Assembly: GCF_005280585.1 (NCBI RefSeq)
Contig: NZ_SZVO01000023.1
Coordinates: 1-64,000 of the forward strand
Source: Dyadobacter frigoris
Lineage (GTDB): Bacteria > Bacteroidota > Bacteroidia > Cytophagales > Spirosomataceae
DNA: 64,000 nucleotides
Direction of reading: 5' to 3'
The notes under the pieces are model-generated. The model was not told the origin of the DNA and searched no databases. It saw nothing but the letters and a program-made list of their open reading frames with translations. The position numbers and the translations under genes were made by a program. Within the stretch, counting starts at the first letter, position 1; each line of letters begins with the position of its first letter. Below, piece after piece: positions 1-8,505 of this stretch.

Positions 1-95
1 TGAGTGAATTTTGAATGAGTGAATAAATGAATGACTGCATCGGCAGCCACCATTCAAAACTCTATCATTCAATCATTCAAACATTGTACACTCAC
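1..95. repeat. Degenerate GAATGA-type short repeats in inverted arrangement
   Basis: The first half reads as imperfect repeats of TGAATGAG/TGAATAAA/TGAATGAC. The second half, from about position 50, carries the reverse-complement version (ATTCAAAAC, ATCATTCAATCATTCA), so the stretch could fold into an imperfect stem. The same 8-base family recurs at 10781-10828 and 57226-57254. No gene is seen here. The stretch lies just upstream of the 5S rRNA array, in what is probably the end of an rRNA operon whose 16S and 23S genes lie outside the window. Confidence 0.55.
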
Positions 96-101
96 AAAGA
101 G

Positions 102-176
102 CTTGTTGGTGGCTATTGGAACGGTCTGGGGCGACACTCGCTTCAACTCTTCTCATACCACAAATCAACAGAAAAT
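102..176 (+). pseudogene. Truncated 5S rRNA remnant (copy A)
   Basis: Positions 102-119 repeat exactly the 5' end of the intact 5S gene (CTTGTTGGTGGCTATTGG, also at 177-194). The following sequence keeps the CGGT and CTCTTCTCAT blocks of the 5S but is interrupted by about 18 foreign bases (near 125-145). It then degrades through AACAGAAAATC, the equivalent of the AACAGAGAAGT block, and stops where the intact copy begins. It cannot form a normal 5S helix I because the 3' half is missing. Confidence 0.6.
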
Positions 177-179
177 CTT

Positions 180-290
180 GTTGGTGGCTATTGGCCCGGT
201 GTTCACCTCTTCCCATCCCGAACAGAGAAGTTAAGCCCGGAACCGCCGATGATACTTGGGTCAAACCTGGTAAAGTAGGTAGCCGCCACA
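180..290 (+). rRNA. rrf: 5S ribosomal RNA
   Basis: The conserved 5S blocks are present in order: TTGGTGGCTATTGG, CACCTCTTCCCATCCCGAAC, AGAGAAGTTAAGC, CCGATGATACTTGGG and GTAGGTAGCCGCCA. Helix I pairs 182-190 (TGGTGGCTA) with 280-288 (TAGCCGCCA) over nine base pairs, which sets the ends to within a few bases. The length of about 111 nt is normal. A hairpin with a T-run follows. This is the last gene of an rRNA operon whose larger rRNAs are outside the window. Confidence 0.9.
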
Positions 291-304
291 ATACTATTAA
301 AATC

Positions 305-336
305 AAAAGACCATCTCGAAAGGATGGTCTTTTTTT
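305..336 (+). terminator. Rho-independent terminator after 5S rRNA
   Basis: AAAAGACCATC pairs with GATGGTCTTTT around a short TCGAAAG loop and is followed by a run of T. It lies 15 bp after the 5S gene. A near copy follows the next 5S remnant at 501-534, which shows that the terminator was duplicated together with the rRNA gene. Confidence 0.85.
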
Positions 337-338
337 GT

Positions 339-489
339 TGTTCACCTCTTTCCATCCCGGACAAAACCGCCGATGATACTTGGGTCTGCGCGACTCGGTC
401 AACGTGTCCCGGTCAAACCTGCGCGATCCGACCTGGTAAAGTACGGGCCACGCCTAGTGCGGGACACGCAGGCTAGCCGCCACAATACT
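339..489 (+). pseudogene. Decayed 5S rRNA copy with GC-rich insertions (copy C)
   Basis: Blocks of the intact 5S occur in order: GTTCACCTCTTTCCATCCCGGA, CCGCCGATGATACTTGGGTC, TCAAACCTG, CTGGTAAAGTA and CTAGCCGCCACAATACTATTA. The AGAGAAGTTAAGCC block is deleted. Three GC-rich inserts split the 3' half, at about 387-411, 421-432 and 444-472. Short bases are repeated at insert edges (GGTC, CCTG). The first and third inserts carry the inverted repeat CGTGTCCC (403-410) / GGGACACG (461-468). It is not expected to make a working 5S rRNA. Confidence 0.7.
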
Positions 490-500
490 ATTACAAAGAC

Positions 501-534
501 AAAAAAGACCATCTCAAAAGGATGGTCTTTTTTG
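501..534 (+). terminator. Duplicated terminator after 5S remnant C
   Basis: AAAAAAGACCATC pairs with GATGGTCTTTTTT around TCAAAAG. It is nearly identical to the hairpin at 305-336 and sits at the same distance from its 5S copy. Confidence 0.75.
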
Positions 535-624
535 TGGTATACTTACGTACCTCTTCCGCGACGCGTAAGTCCTACTCGCCCGCGAGCCCGGCCCGGCTAC
601 GCTCGGCGGGACAGAGAAGTTAAG
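535..624 (+). pseudogene. Third 5S rRNA remnant with a large GC-rich insert (copy D)
   Basis: ACCTCTTCC (about 549-557) and ACAGAGAAGTTAAGG (about 611-625) are adjacent blocks in a normal 5S but are separated here by roughly 50 GC-rich bases. The insert contains inverted repeats, ACTTACG (541-547) with CGTAAGT (564-570) and CGAGC (583-587) with GCTCG (601-605). Similarity to 5S ends after GAAGTTAAG. From about 630 to 789 no further feature is evident beyond AT-rich sequence before the next gene. Confidence 0.6.
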
Positions 625-828
625 GAATCAGTCCGAAAATTTGGGGGAATGTAAAATAATTTGTTTTAAATTCAGAACGGATTGTTATTGTATTAGAGTC
701 TTATGAAACCTTTGTCCACCTTCTTCCGGATTAATTCCAAAACCTAAGAGCTAACCTAATCTACACAATTATTAGAAATCCGTAGTCTTATGCTTTTAAA
801 AGAAGACATTCCTTCTAAAACCTTTTCA

Positions 829-1944
829 ATGACTACGCAATCGGAATTTATTAGCCGAAGACTTGCATCCATAGATGCGTTACGGGGATTTGACATGTTG
901 ATGATATCAGGTGGCGGAACGTTTATCTTTTTGTTAAACGGAAAAACCGGTATCGCATTTATAGATTCTGTTTCAGCCCAATTTACTCATCCTGAATGGA
1001 ACGGATTTACATTTTACGATTTCATTTTTCCTCTGTTCCTTTTCCTGGCCGGCACTTCTTTGGTATTCAGTTTGGCCGCTGGATTATCAAAAAACGTCAC
1101 TAAAGCAAAATTACTTAGAAAGGTATTTGTCAGAATGCTGATCTTGATTGCTTTGGGAATTCTGGATAAAAATGCACCTGTTAATTTCTTTGATCCTGCA
1201 CACATACGATATGGAAGTGTATTAGGAAGGATTGGGGTGGCTACTTTTGTCGGTGCTCTTCTTTATTTAAACTTTTCTCGGACACAACGCCTGTATTTGG
1301 CTGCATCAACCCTAATTCTATACTATCTGGCTTTGCTGTTAATTCCGGTTCCTGGATTTGGTGCAGGTGATTTTTCGTTTGAAGGCAATTTGGCAGGCTG
1401 GTTTGACCGGAATTTTATGCCTGGAAAACTGAAACAAGTCAAGTATGATGAGCTTGCAATTTTAACGACATTTCCGGCTATATGTATTACGATTTTCGGA
1501 ATGCTTGCAGGGGATATTTTACTTGATATGAAATCATCCTTTTTAAAAGTAAAAGTGCTGTCAATTATGGGTTTTATTGGAATAGTAATAGGAATATGCT
1601 GGAATTTTATATTTCCTATCAACAAACATTTGTGGTCAAGTTCTTTTATCATGCTGACTTCCGGTATGGCGTTTCTTCTTTTAGCATTGTTTTATTGGGT
1701 TATTGATGTCAAGGGCTATCAAAAATGGGCTTTCTTCTTTCGGGTAATTGGGATGAATTCGTTGGTTATTTATCTTGCCATGCGTTTTATTGACTTTAAT
1801 GCTTCGTCCCGTTTATTGTTTGAAGGATTCTACATGCATAGCTCTGAGAAATGGCATGAAGTATTTAACGCCTTAGGTGGGTTGGTTATCGTTTGGCTAT
1901 TGCTTTACTTTTTGTATAAAAAGAAAATCTTCATAAAAATATAA
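829..1944 (+). CDS. HGSNAT/DUF5009-like multi-pass acyltransferase family protein
   Basis: An integral membrane protein of about 371 residues with roughly ten hydrophobic segments. Near its N-terminus is the motif SRRLASIDALRGFDM, followed by FYDFIFPLFLFLAG, both typical of the heparan-alpha-glucosaminide N-acetyltransferase / DUF5009 family found beside polysaccharide genes in Bacteroidota. Family members are thought to move acetyl groups across the inner membrane onto amino sugars, but the substrate cannot be read from sequence. An in-frame ATG at 790 would add 13 residues. ATG 829 (MTTQSEF) is preferred because homologs usually begin just before the DALRGFD motif. The next gene is co-directional 77 bp downstream. 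Confidence 0.8.
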   Translation: MTTQSEFISRRLASIDALRGFDMLMISGGGTFIFLLNGKTGIAFIDSVSAQFTHPEWNGFTFYDFIFPLFLFLAGTSLVFSLAAGLSKNVTKAKLLRKVFVRMLILIALGILDKNAPVNFFDPAHIRYGSVLGRIGVATFVGALLYLNFSRTQRLYLAASTLILYYLALLLIPVPGFGAGDFSFEGNLAGWFDRNFMPGKLKQVKYDELAILTTFPAICITIFGMLAGDILLDMKSSFLKVKVLSIMGFIGIVIGICWNFIFPINKHLWSSSFIMLTSGMAFLLLALFYWVIDVKGYQKWAFFFRVIGMNSLVIYLAMRFIDFNASSRLLFEGFYMHSSEKWHEVFNALGGLVIVWLLLYFLYKKKIFIKI

Positions 1945-2021
1945 GAAAGAATGAAACCTTAACTTATCATACGGCTCTACGTCAACGGGAGCAATTAAAT
2001 CCCCAAAATAAATTTCTTTCT

Positions 2022-3179
2022 ATGCCGGGTTCAAAAAGTATAATTGGCGATTACGGGCAATGGATTTCTTCCTTGAAAAAAGAAATACCGGCTCTTTCAT
2101 TCCGAAATTCTAAATGGCAAGCATTGGATCAATGGAAAAACGAGGCGTTGATCAAAGTAAATGAACTTCTTGCAAAACCCTGTATTCAGGAAGTACCAGT
2201 AGTAACCGTGGAAAAAAAGTATACTTTCGATGGACTTGAAATAGAAGAGCTGTCATGGCAACTTCCCTATGGAAGAGTTACGAGAGCTGTTTTACTTAAA
2301 CCTTCTGGTGTGACTAAATCACTTCCGGGCATTCTGGCGTTACATGATCACGCTGGTAAAAAATACTTTGGCTACCGGAAAATTGTTCGTACTTCCGATG
2401 ATCCACACCCATTAATCCGGGATCATCAATCCACAGATTATAGTGGAAAAGCCTGGGCTAATGAAATTGCCAGGAAGGGTTACGTAGTTTTAGTACATGA
2501 CACTTTCGCCTTTGGAAGTAGACGTGTACGTTATGAAGACGTTGAGGGTTTGGGCTATGGACCATTGAACGTAAATAACAGAACAGACTCAGATTCTGAA
2601 AAACCAGAGAACATTGAGCTTTATAACCAGTGGGCCGGCGAGCACGAGCATGTTATGTCTAAATCACTTTTTTCTGCTGGTACAACGTGGCCTGGTGTTG
2701 TGCTGGCGGAAGATCAAATTGCTCTTTCCATTTTGAGTGATCGTGCTGATGTTGATCCGGATAGAATTGGCTGCGGCGGTTTATCAGGTGGTGGATTACG
2801 CACTGTATATCTTGGTGGACTTGATCCAAGGATTAAATGTGCCGTTTGTGTTGGCTTTATGACAACATGGAATGATCTGATTCTGCATAAGTCATTTACG
2901 CACACCTGGATGACTTACGCACCGCTACTTCCCAATTACCTTGACTTTCCGGAAATTTTGGGACTTCGAGTTCCACTTCCCACTTTGGTGCAAAATAATA
3001 TTCACGACGACTTATACACACTTTCAGAAATGAAAAAAGCGGATATAATCTTAGTAGAAGTGTATAAAAAGGCAAATGCAGCTCAACATTACAAAGCTGT
3101 TTTTTATGACGGACCACATAAATTTGATGCGAAAATGCAGTCTGATGCATTTCAATGGTTCGATAAATATTTGAAATAA
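2022..3179 (+). CDS. Alpha/beta hydrolase (dienelactone hydrolase / acetyl-xylan esterase-like)
   Basis: A 385-residue protein with an alpha/beta-hydrolase core. Visible elements are an HDHAGKKYFG strand-loop, the nucleophile elbow GGLSGGG with the Ser as expected nucleophile, a following acidic region (HDDLYTLSEM) and a C-terminal GPHKFD that supplies the catalytic His. The roughly 90-residue N-terminal extension resembles the larger esterase families of Bacteroidota that act on acylated sugars. No clear signal peptide is visible, so it is probably cytoplasmic. It is convergent with YjbQ, with 14 bp between stop codons and no obvious terminator there. Substrate unknown. Confidence 0.75.
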   Translation: MPGSKSIIGDYGQWISSLKKEIPALSFRNSKWQALDQWKNEALIKVNELLAKPCIQEVPVVTVEKKYTFDGLEIEELSWQLPYGRVTRAVLLKPSGVTKSLPGILALHDHAGKKYFGYRKIVRTSDDPHPLIRDHQSTDYSGKAWANEIARKGYVVLVHDTFAFGSRRVRYEDVEGLGYGPLNVNNRTDSDSEKPENIELYNQWAGEHEHVMSKSLFSAGTTWPGVVLAEDQIALSILSDRADVDPDRIGCGGLSGGGLRTVYLGGLDPRIKCAVCVGFMTTWNDLILHKSFTHTWMTYAPLLPNYLDFPEILGLRVPLPTLVQNNIHDDLYTLSEMKKADIILVEVYKKANAAQHYKAVFYDGPHKFDAKMQSDAFQWFDKYLK

Positions 3180-3193
3180 TCAAAGGCTCTATA

Positions 3194-3616
3194 TTATTCT
3201 CCCCAAGCGGTGACAACAAAACTTCTTGATCCGCCCCGATCCCGATGTTCACATAAATAAATGCCCTGCCAGGTCCCCAATGCTAACTTTCCATTTCGGA
3301 TTGGGATCATAACTGAGCTTCCAAGAATGGAAGCTTTAAGATGTGCAGGCATATCGTCAGAGCCTTCATAATCATGTTGATAGTCCGGATCGTTTTCGCG
3401 TACAGTTTTATTGAAAAACATTTCAAAATCTTTTCTGACCGTAGGATCTGCGTTTTCATTGATTGTTAAAGAGGCCGAAGTATGCTGAATGAAAACCTGG
3501 GACATACCGATTTTTATCTCGGCAATTTGAGGCATAGCATAGAGAACCTCCGTAGTAATTAAATGAAATCCTCTTCGTTTTTCTTTTAGCTGAAATCCTT
3601 GCTGGTACATTTTCAT
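3194..3616 (-). CDS. YjbQ / UPF0047 family protein
   Basis: A 140-residue protein matching the full length of the YjbQ family. Family hallmarks are the segment HTSASLTINENADP and the C-terminal GTWQGIYLCEHRDRGGSR with the conserved Trp-Gln and Glu-His. Members are small trimeric cytoplasmic proteins. Some have been reported to complement thiamine-phosphate synthase mutants, but the physiological role is not settled. It is read away from the large glycosidase gene and separated from it by a terminator. Confidence 0.9.
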   Translation of the reverse strand: MKMYQQGFQLKEKRRGFHLITTEVLYAMPQIAEIKIGMSQVFIQHTSASLTINENADPTVRKDFEMFFNKTVRENDPDYQHDYEGSDDMPAHLKASILGSSVMIPIRNGKLALGTWQGIYLCEHRDRGGSRSFVVTAWGE

Positions 3617-3661
3617 GGTTTATCCTTTTCAATAGAAATCTGTTACAATATGAATTTTACC

Positions 3662-3698
3662 AAAAATAAAGGTTGACCGGAAATCGATCAACCTTTAC
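3662..3698 (-). terminator. Terminator downstream of the large glycosidase gene
   Basis: TAAAGGTTGA (3667-3676) pairs with TCAACCTTTA (3688-3697). Read on the minus strand the hairpin is followed by TTATTTTT. It lies about 30 bp after the stop of the minus-strand glycosidase. Confidence 0.7.
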
Positions 3699-3725
3699 AA
3701 TATAGTACTAAATAAATATCTCCAA

Positions 3726-6700
3726 TTATAATCCCTTAATCACTTTTCTGAAAGCCCGGTTGTTACCTTGTTTAATTTCGATGATATAAACTCCTGCCGG
3801 CAAGGCTGAAATATCAATTCCTTTTAATTCTGACTGATTTTCTTTATTAACATGTAATTGTTTGTGAAGTCTTCCTATACCGGCGTCAAACACATTTATT
3901 TCAACCGGCGAATCATTTTTGTTCATCACATCAATTGAAATATAACGAGCCGTTGGATTAGGATAAACCTGAACAGACTCGTGTAAAGTCAAAGCGGTTT
4001 CGGTAGTTGATAAGGCAGTGACAAGCGAAGCTGTTGCCATGATAGAATCCGTTGAGGCTATTCTTGCATTCGATGCTGATCCTACAATAAACATTGGAGT
4101 TTCAGTGGCAGTAACCGTAATGTTTCCGGCTACAACTTCAACTTCTTCCATGTCCATATTATCACTTCCAGCTTTGGGACGATATACTTTTGCGTGAGAG
4201 AAGTCGCCTACATGCAATGTATAATTAGCAGTTCTGCCTTTTTCGTCAGGAACAGTTAAAATGTAGAGAGATTTTCCGTCCAAATCATATCTGTCAACCA
4301 GAGGATCCTGATAAGTTGTTTCCTTGTAGCTATATTCTCCAAAAAGTTTATTAACCTGATACAAGTAATCAGCAGATGGTCTGCGCGACTGATCTTCGTT
4401 TATTAAACCCGCACTACCGAATATTCCTCCTCCATCATTGTCATCATACATTTGGTAGAAGAACATTTTTGATATACCATGACGGGCAGAAAATAAGGAG
4501 GTTCTTAAAATCCAGTCACCCTGCGTTTCCAAAGCAGATTTATTCCCAATTGGAATTACTTTTAACGGACTTGTCTGAGCGATATCGTAACCTGCCTCTG
4601 TAATCCAGACCGGCATGTCATGTGAAATATCGTGTGATACCTGTACAAAATTTTCCAAAAGCTGATTAGCGGTTGTTACTTCCGGAGCTGCTGCACGCGT
4701 TGATGTTCCGCTTTGAGATGATGAAGCGTTGTCCGTGTATAAATGGAAATTAACAATATCCCAACACAAATTGACTGAGCCATCCGCATTGTAGCCACGG
4801 AATTCCCTGCACCAGTCAACCATACCTTTGATATAATCGGGGCCGGTTACCAAACCTGCGTTTACAACTTTAATATTTGGATCAGCGTTTTTTACACCAA
4901 TTCCTGGTCCCATTGTATTTTTATGTCCGTCATAAAAAGCGGATAAATTGGCAGCATATTCACGGGCAGTCTGGTAGCCTTTTCTTCCCTTCCACCATTT
5001 GTCCCTTTCATTATCGCACTCAATATATTTAATAAGATTAAGACCTATTTTTAATGTATTTGGAGTATCGCCCGTCCATCTTGGCAAGGTATAAACGCTC
5101 AATAATGAAGGGTCAACATTGGTGTTACTTCCATAACGTGCAATGTATTGAAAAGCCACTCTAGCCTGATCTTTGTAAGATAATGGATCAGCAAAATCCT
5201 TTCCATACCGAACCGGAACATTTTCAGCATCACGTTCGCTTTCAGGATATGTTGCTAACATCCAGCCAGGAACTGTTTTCAAACAAGCTAATACTTCAAT
5301 GTTTGCCTCTTTGCAACGTTGGTAAATTGCATCATAATTCCAGCCGCCGCTAAGCGTTGGGTTATATGAAAACTGTCCTTCGTTGGCTTCCAGTTTTTCC
5401 CAATCCATATAGTGACGGATTCCGGTAAAACTTTTTGCTGCGTTCATTTTGGTTTCACTTATTTCCCATGGACTTTGACCGTCTTCAAAATTCCATTCGT
5501 AAGCATTAACCCCAAACAAATCTCTTAATTTGATATCTTTTTTAGGGATTGGGGTAACTGCTTTTGTGGTTGGTTTATAAGTACCATACAATTCCATTTC
5601 CGTTGGAAAACCGTGTTTGATGCTTAAAACCAGATAACGGATGTTGGTTACTTTATTATCAAGTTTGAATAACGCGTCACCCGCCAATTGTCTGCCTGGA
5701 TAAGGACCAACCCAGCCATTGTATACTTCGCCTGTGAATGTTGCAACAGGAATACGTTCCCATTGATCTGTAATCACGGATAAAATCATCGGATTATCTT
5801 TAAAAGTGCCTGTGAAGTCAAAAAACCTGATGCTTTCCAATGAGATTTCTTCTCCTTCAAGCAAAGGATAATACGCGTCATAGCGATCCAATGCAAGTCC
5901 ATATCCCGTATTTACTTCCGTCTGCGTGTCACCATCAAATAAAGCATCAAGTCCGTTACTTGTATTATTTAATTGATACCAACGTTTTGGATCCAAGGGA
6001 ATTTTGATAGCTGTGGAAGGATTTTCCGGGTCAACCGGCGTTGATACGGATTGAATAATTTGAGTTCTGGCTACATTTTCTGCTGCACTAAAACCAGTAC
6101 TCTCTGCCTGAGAAGCGGTAATTACAGCTGAATCAGCTGCTAAAATTGTCGCTTTCCAGCTTCCTGTTTGATTTGAAACTGAAACAACAGAAGGGTTTGA
6201 AGAAACAAACGTAATCGGCGTTTCAGTATTTGTACTGGATACAGTCAGCTCAAAAGGAGCAGATCCCATCAGTTTTGCAGGAAGTTCACCAAATGTAATA
6301 ACCGAAGGGGATTTAACTGGTGCGGTTCCTCCGCTGATCACTTCAAACCAGTTAAAGTAAAAGTCACCTTTATCAGCATAAAGTCGTAAAACCTGACTTC
6401 CGGCTGGAAGCGTTGCTGTGGTACTTATGGTCACATAGTTCTGCCAGCCAGAAATTGGAACTTCTACCTGACCAAGGATGTCCCCGGAAGCATTTTTTAT
6501 TTGAATAAGTCCGTCGCCATAGCTTTTAAATACACGGAAGTTGAAAGTATACGTTCCCGCTGATGCTACATTAACATTATAATCAAAGTAATCTCCGGCA
6601 TCGATATTATTTACGTTTTTTACACCATCTGCATCCTGAGTATCTTCTGTTCTTACATCGCTTGCTATATCAAAACTCTCAGCTTCAATTTTTCCTGGTA

Positions 6701-8309
6701 CCGGGCGTGAAACAGTTCCTTCAAACCAGTTAAGGCTCCATACTCCTTTTTTTGAAAAAACACGTAAAACCTGATCGCCCGCTGGTAACTTTGCTATCAG
6801 ATTGGCAGATCCCCATCCCTGCATTCCGCCTGTGCGAGGCAGATTATTAATTTGTCCTAAAACGGTTCCGTCCGCAGCGCGAAGCTCCAATGAAGCGTCG
6901 TCACTGAATCCATTAGCAACTCTGAATTTGAAAGTGTAAAAACCTGCTGACGCTGCCTTCACACTATAATCCATCCAGTTGTTGTCGCCGATCCAGCCAA
7001 TATCCTGCCCGCCATCCACGTCCTCTGTGTTTTCAGAAGCAACGCCATTTACGGCACTGAAATTTTCAGCCTGTACTTTTCCAGGGATAAGGTTTGTTTT
7101 GGCCAACTCAAACCAGTTGAAATTGAAAGCTCCCCGGTTTGCATATATTCTGATGATCTGATTTCCGGCTGGTAAAGTTGCTATTGTACTGATGGTTTTC
7201 CAAACCTGCCATCCGCCGGTCAAAGGCACATCAACTTCTCCCAAAACATTTCCACCGGCGGTTTTTACCTGAATATTACCATTTCCATATTGATTGGCTA
7301 CTCTGAAGTTGAAATTATAAGTTCCGGCTGTTGCTAAATTGACATTATAGTCCATGAAATCGCCATCATCAATATAACCTAAATTTTTCACCCCATCTGA
7401 ATCTGCTGTATCTTCCGGGCGAACGTCACTGGCAACATCATAATTCTCAGCCTCGATTCTGCCTGGTAATGTTTTTGAACCTGAAACTTCAAACCAGTTA
7501 AGGCTGAAAATTCCTTTTTTTGCAAAAATTCGTAGTGTTTGTTTTCCGGCAGGTAAATTCACTAACATACTGGTTGTTGCCCAGCCCTGCATACCGCCAG
7601 TGCGTGGAAGATTGTTGATTTCTCCCAAAACAGTTCCATCAGCAGCTTTTAATGCGAGTGAAGCATCGTCACTAAAACCATTCGCTATGCGAAATTTGAA
7701 AGTGTATATTCCGGCAGAAAGTACGTTGACGCTGTAATCCATCCAGCTGTTATCACCGATCCAGCTTACGTCCAAACCTCCGCCAATATCTTCCGCAGTA
7801 TCAGTTCCGGATCCGTTGATTGCTGTAAAGTTTTCAGCCTCAATTTTGCCCGGAATTAAATTTCCCTGATAAGCTTCAAACCAGTTAAAGTTGAATTCCC
7901 CTGCTCTGGCAAAAATCCTGATTGTCTGATTCCCTGCCGGTAATGTAGCCTCTGTGCTGATTGTAGTCCAATTTTGCCAGCCACCAGTTTGTGGGACGCT
8001 AACTTGTCCGAGTACAGATCCATTAGTATCCTGAATCTCGATAATTCCGTTTCCATAACTATTGGCTACCCGAAAATTGAAAGTATAAGTTCCTGCTGAC
8101 GAAGCCTGAATCTGGTAATCCATCCAATCGTTGGCATCAATATAACCTACATTGAGTCCACCGCCCGTGTCGCTTGTGTTTTCTGTTGAAACACCGCTCA
8201 TTTGGGTGTAATTTTCTGCCTCAGTCCTTCCCGGCGAAGGCTGATTATCCTGTGCATTAGCAGTGAAAATATTGCAAAAGAAAATTAAGCTAAGGAAAAG
8301 TCTCTTCAT
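3726..8309 (-). CDS. Secreted multimodular clan GH-A glycosidase with five CBM6-like modules and T9SS sorting domain
   Basis: A 1527-residue protein. The order is: signal peptide (1-20, ending NAQ); five CBM6-like beta-sandwich modules at about 27-148, 154-276, 282-404, 410-530 and 538-658, each opening with G(K/R)xEAE(N/S) and closing with (F/L)NWFE; an Ig-like segment (about 665-755); a discoidin-like segment (about 770-910); a (beta/alpha)8 catalytic domain (about 925-1335); a beta domain; and a type IX secretion sorting domain (about 1445-1527, VYPNP near 1448). Probable catalytic residues are the acid/base Glu1101 in ECDNERD and the nucleophile Glu1238 in WITEAGYD, the clan GH-A arrangement. 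The exact GH family and polysaccharide are not identified. The sorting domain implies export across the outer membrane by T9SS. Confidence 0.88.
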   Translation of the reverse strand: MKRLFLSLIFFCNIFTANAQDNQPSPGRTEAENYTQMSGVSTENTSDTGGGLNVGYIDANDWMDYQIQASSAGTYTFNFRVANSYGNGIIEIQDTNGSVLGQVSVPQTGGWQNWTTISTEATLPAGNQTIRIFARAGEFNFNWFEAYQGNLIPGKIEAENFTAINGSGTDTAEDIGGGLDVSWIGDNSWMDYSVNVLSAGIYTFKFRIANGFSDDASLALKAADGTVLGEINNLPRTGGMQGWATTSMLVNLPAGKQTLRIFAKKGIFSLNWFEVSGSKTLPGRIEAENYDVASDVRPEDTADSDGVKNLGYIDDGDFMDYNVNLATAGTYNFNFRVANQYGNGNIQVKTAGGNVLGEVDVPLTGGWQVWKTISTIATLPAGNQIIRIYANRGAFNFNWFELAKTNLIPGKVQAENFSAVNGVASENTEDVDGGQDIGWIGDNNWMDYSVKAASAGFYTFKFRVANGFSDDASLELRAADGTVLGQINNLPRTGGMQGWGSANLIAKLPAGDQVLRVFSKKGVWSLNWFEGTVSRPVPGKIEAESFDIASDVRTEDTQDADGVKNVNNIDAGDYFDYNVNVASAGTYTFNFRVFKSYGDGLIQIKNASGDILGQVEVPISGWQNYVTISTTATLPAGSQVLRLYADKGDFYFNWFEVISGGTAPVKSPSVITFGELPAKLMGSAPFELTVSSTNTETPITFVSSNPSVVSVSNQTGSWKATILAADSAVITASQAESTGFSAAENVARTQIIQSVSTPVDPENPSTAIKIPLDPKRWYQLNNTSNGLDALFDGDTQTEVNTGYGLALDRYDAYYPLLEGEEISLESIRFFDFTGTFKDNPMILSVITDQWERIPVATFTGEVYNGWVGPYPGRQLAGDALFKLDNKVTNIRYLVLSIKHGFPTEMELYGTYKPTTKAVTPIPKKDIKLRDLFGVNAYEWNFEDGQSPWEISETKMNAAKSFTGIRHYMDWEKLEANEGQFSYNPTLSGGWNYDAIYQRCKEANIEVLACLKTVPGWMLATYPESERDAENVPVRYGKDFADPLSYKDQARVAFQYIARYGSNTNVDPSLLSVYTLPRWTGDTPNTLKIGLNLIKYIECDNERDKWWKGRKGYQTAREYAANLSAFYDGHKNTMGPGIGVKNADPNIKVVNAGLVTGPDYIKGMVDWCREFRGYNADGSVNLCWDIVNFHLYTDNASSSQSGTSTRAAAPEVTTANQLLENFVQVSHDISHDMPVWITEAGYDIAQTSPLKVIPIGNKSALETQGDWILRTSLFSARHGISKMFFYQMYDDNDGGGIFGSAGLINEDQSRRPSADYLYQVNKLFGEYSYKETTYQDPLVDRYDLDGKSLYILTVPDEKGRTANYTLHVGDFSHAKVYRPKAGSDNMDMEEVEVVAGNITVTATETPMFIVGSASNARIASTDSIMATASLVTALSTTETALTLHESVQVYPNPTARYISIDVMNKNDSPVEINVFDAGIGRLHKQLHVNKENQSELKGIDISALPAGVYIIEIKQGNNRAFRKVIKGL
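6336..8231 (-). repeat. Five tandem CBM6-like module repeats
   Basis: This is the coding region for residues 27-658 of the glycosidase. Modules 2 and 4 are close relatives, sharing NGFSDDAS, AADGTVLG and INNLPRTGGMQGW. Modules 1, 3 and 5 form a second group sharing YG(N/D)G and the FNFNWFE-like end. The alternating A-B-A-B-A order suggests duplication of a two-module unit. Confidence 0.85.
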
Positions 8310-8390
8310 TGAATGCGCTGGTTATTAATTTTTTATCTAATATACAGGTTGTTCGCAATCTGTGTAGATAATTTTCCTGAAATTTATAGA

Positions 8391-8420
8391 ATTACTTCGC
8401 GGTTTAGCCTTCGAAGTAAT
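8391..8420. other. Stem-loop upstream of the glycosidase gene
   Basis: ATTACTTCG (8391-8399) pairs with CGAAGTAAT (8412-8420) around a 12-nt loop. It lies 82 bp upstream of the glycosidase start and just before the terminator at 8425-8476. It may be a 5' leader structure or an operator. No T-run follows on either strand. Confidence 0.45.
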
Positions 8421-8424
8421 TATA

Positions 8425-8476
8425 AAACATAGAAAAGCTCCATGTTATCTGAATAACATGGAGCTTTTCTATGTTT
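8425..8476 (-). terminator. Perfect 24-bp hairpin terminator (bidirectional in form)
   Basis: AAACATAGAAAAGCTCCATG and following bases pair perfectly over 24 bp around a CTGA loop. The hairpin has A/T-rich ends on both strands. It lies about 30 bp after the stop of the minus-strand Cys-rich gene and would insulate the glycosidase gene from it. Confidence 0.8.
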
Positions 8477-8505
8477 GTTGAAGTTAGAACGTAAGATCGT
8501 TTTAT

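Noticed and set aside
27..654. Several open frames across the 5S rRNA region
   Set aside because: They lie on rRNA and its decayed copies, have no recognisable protein features and no codon bias.
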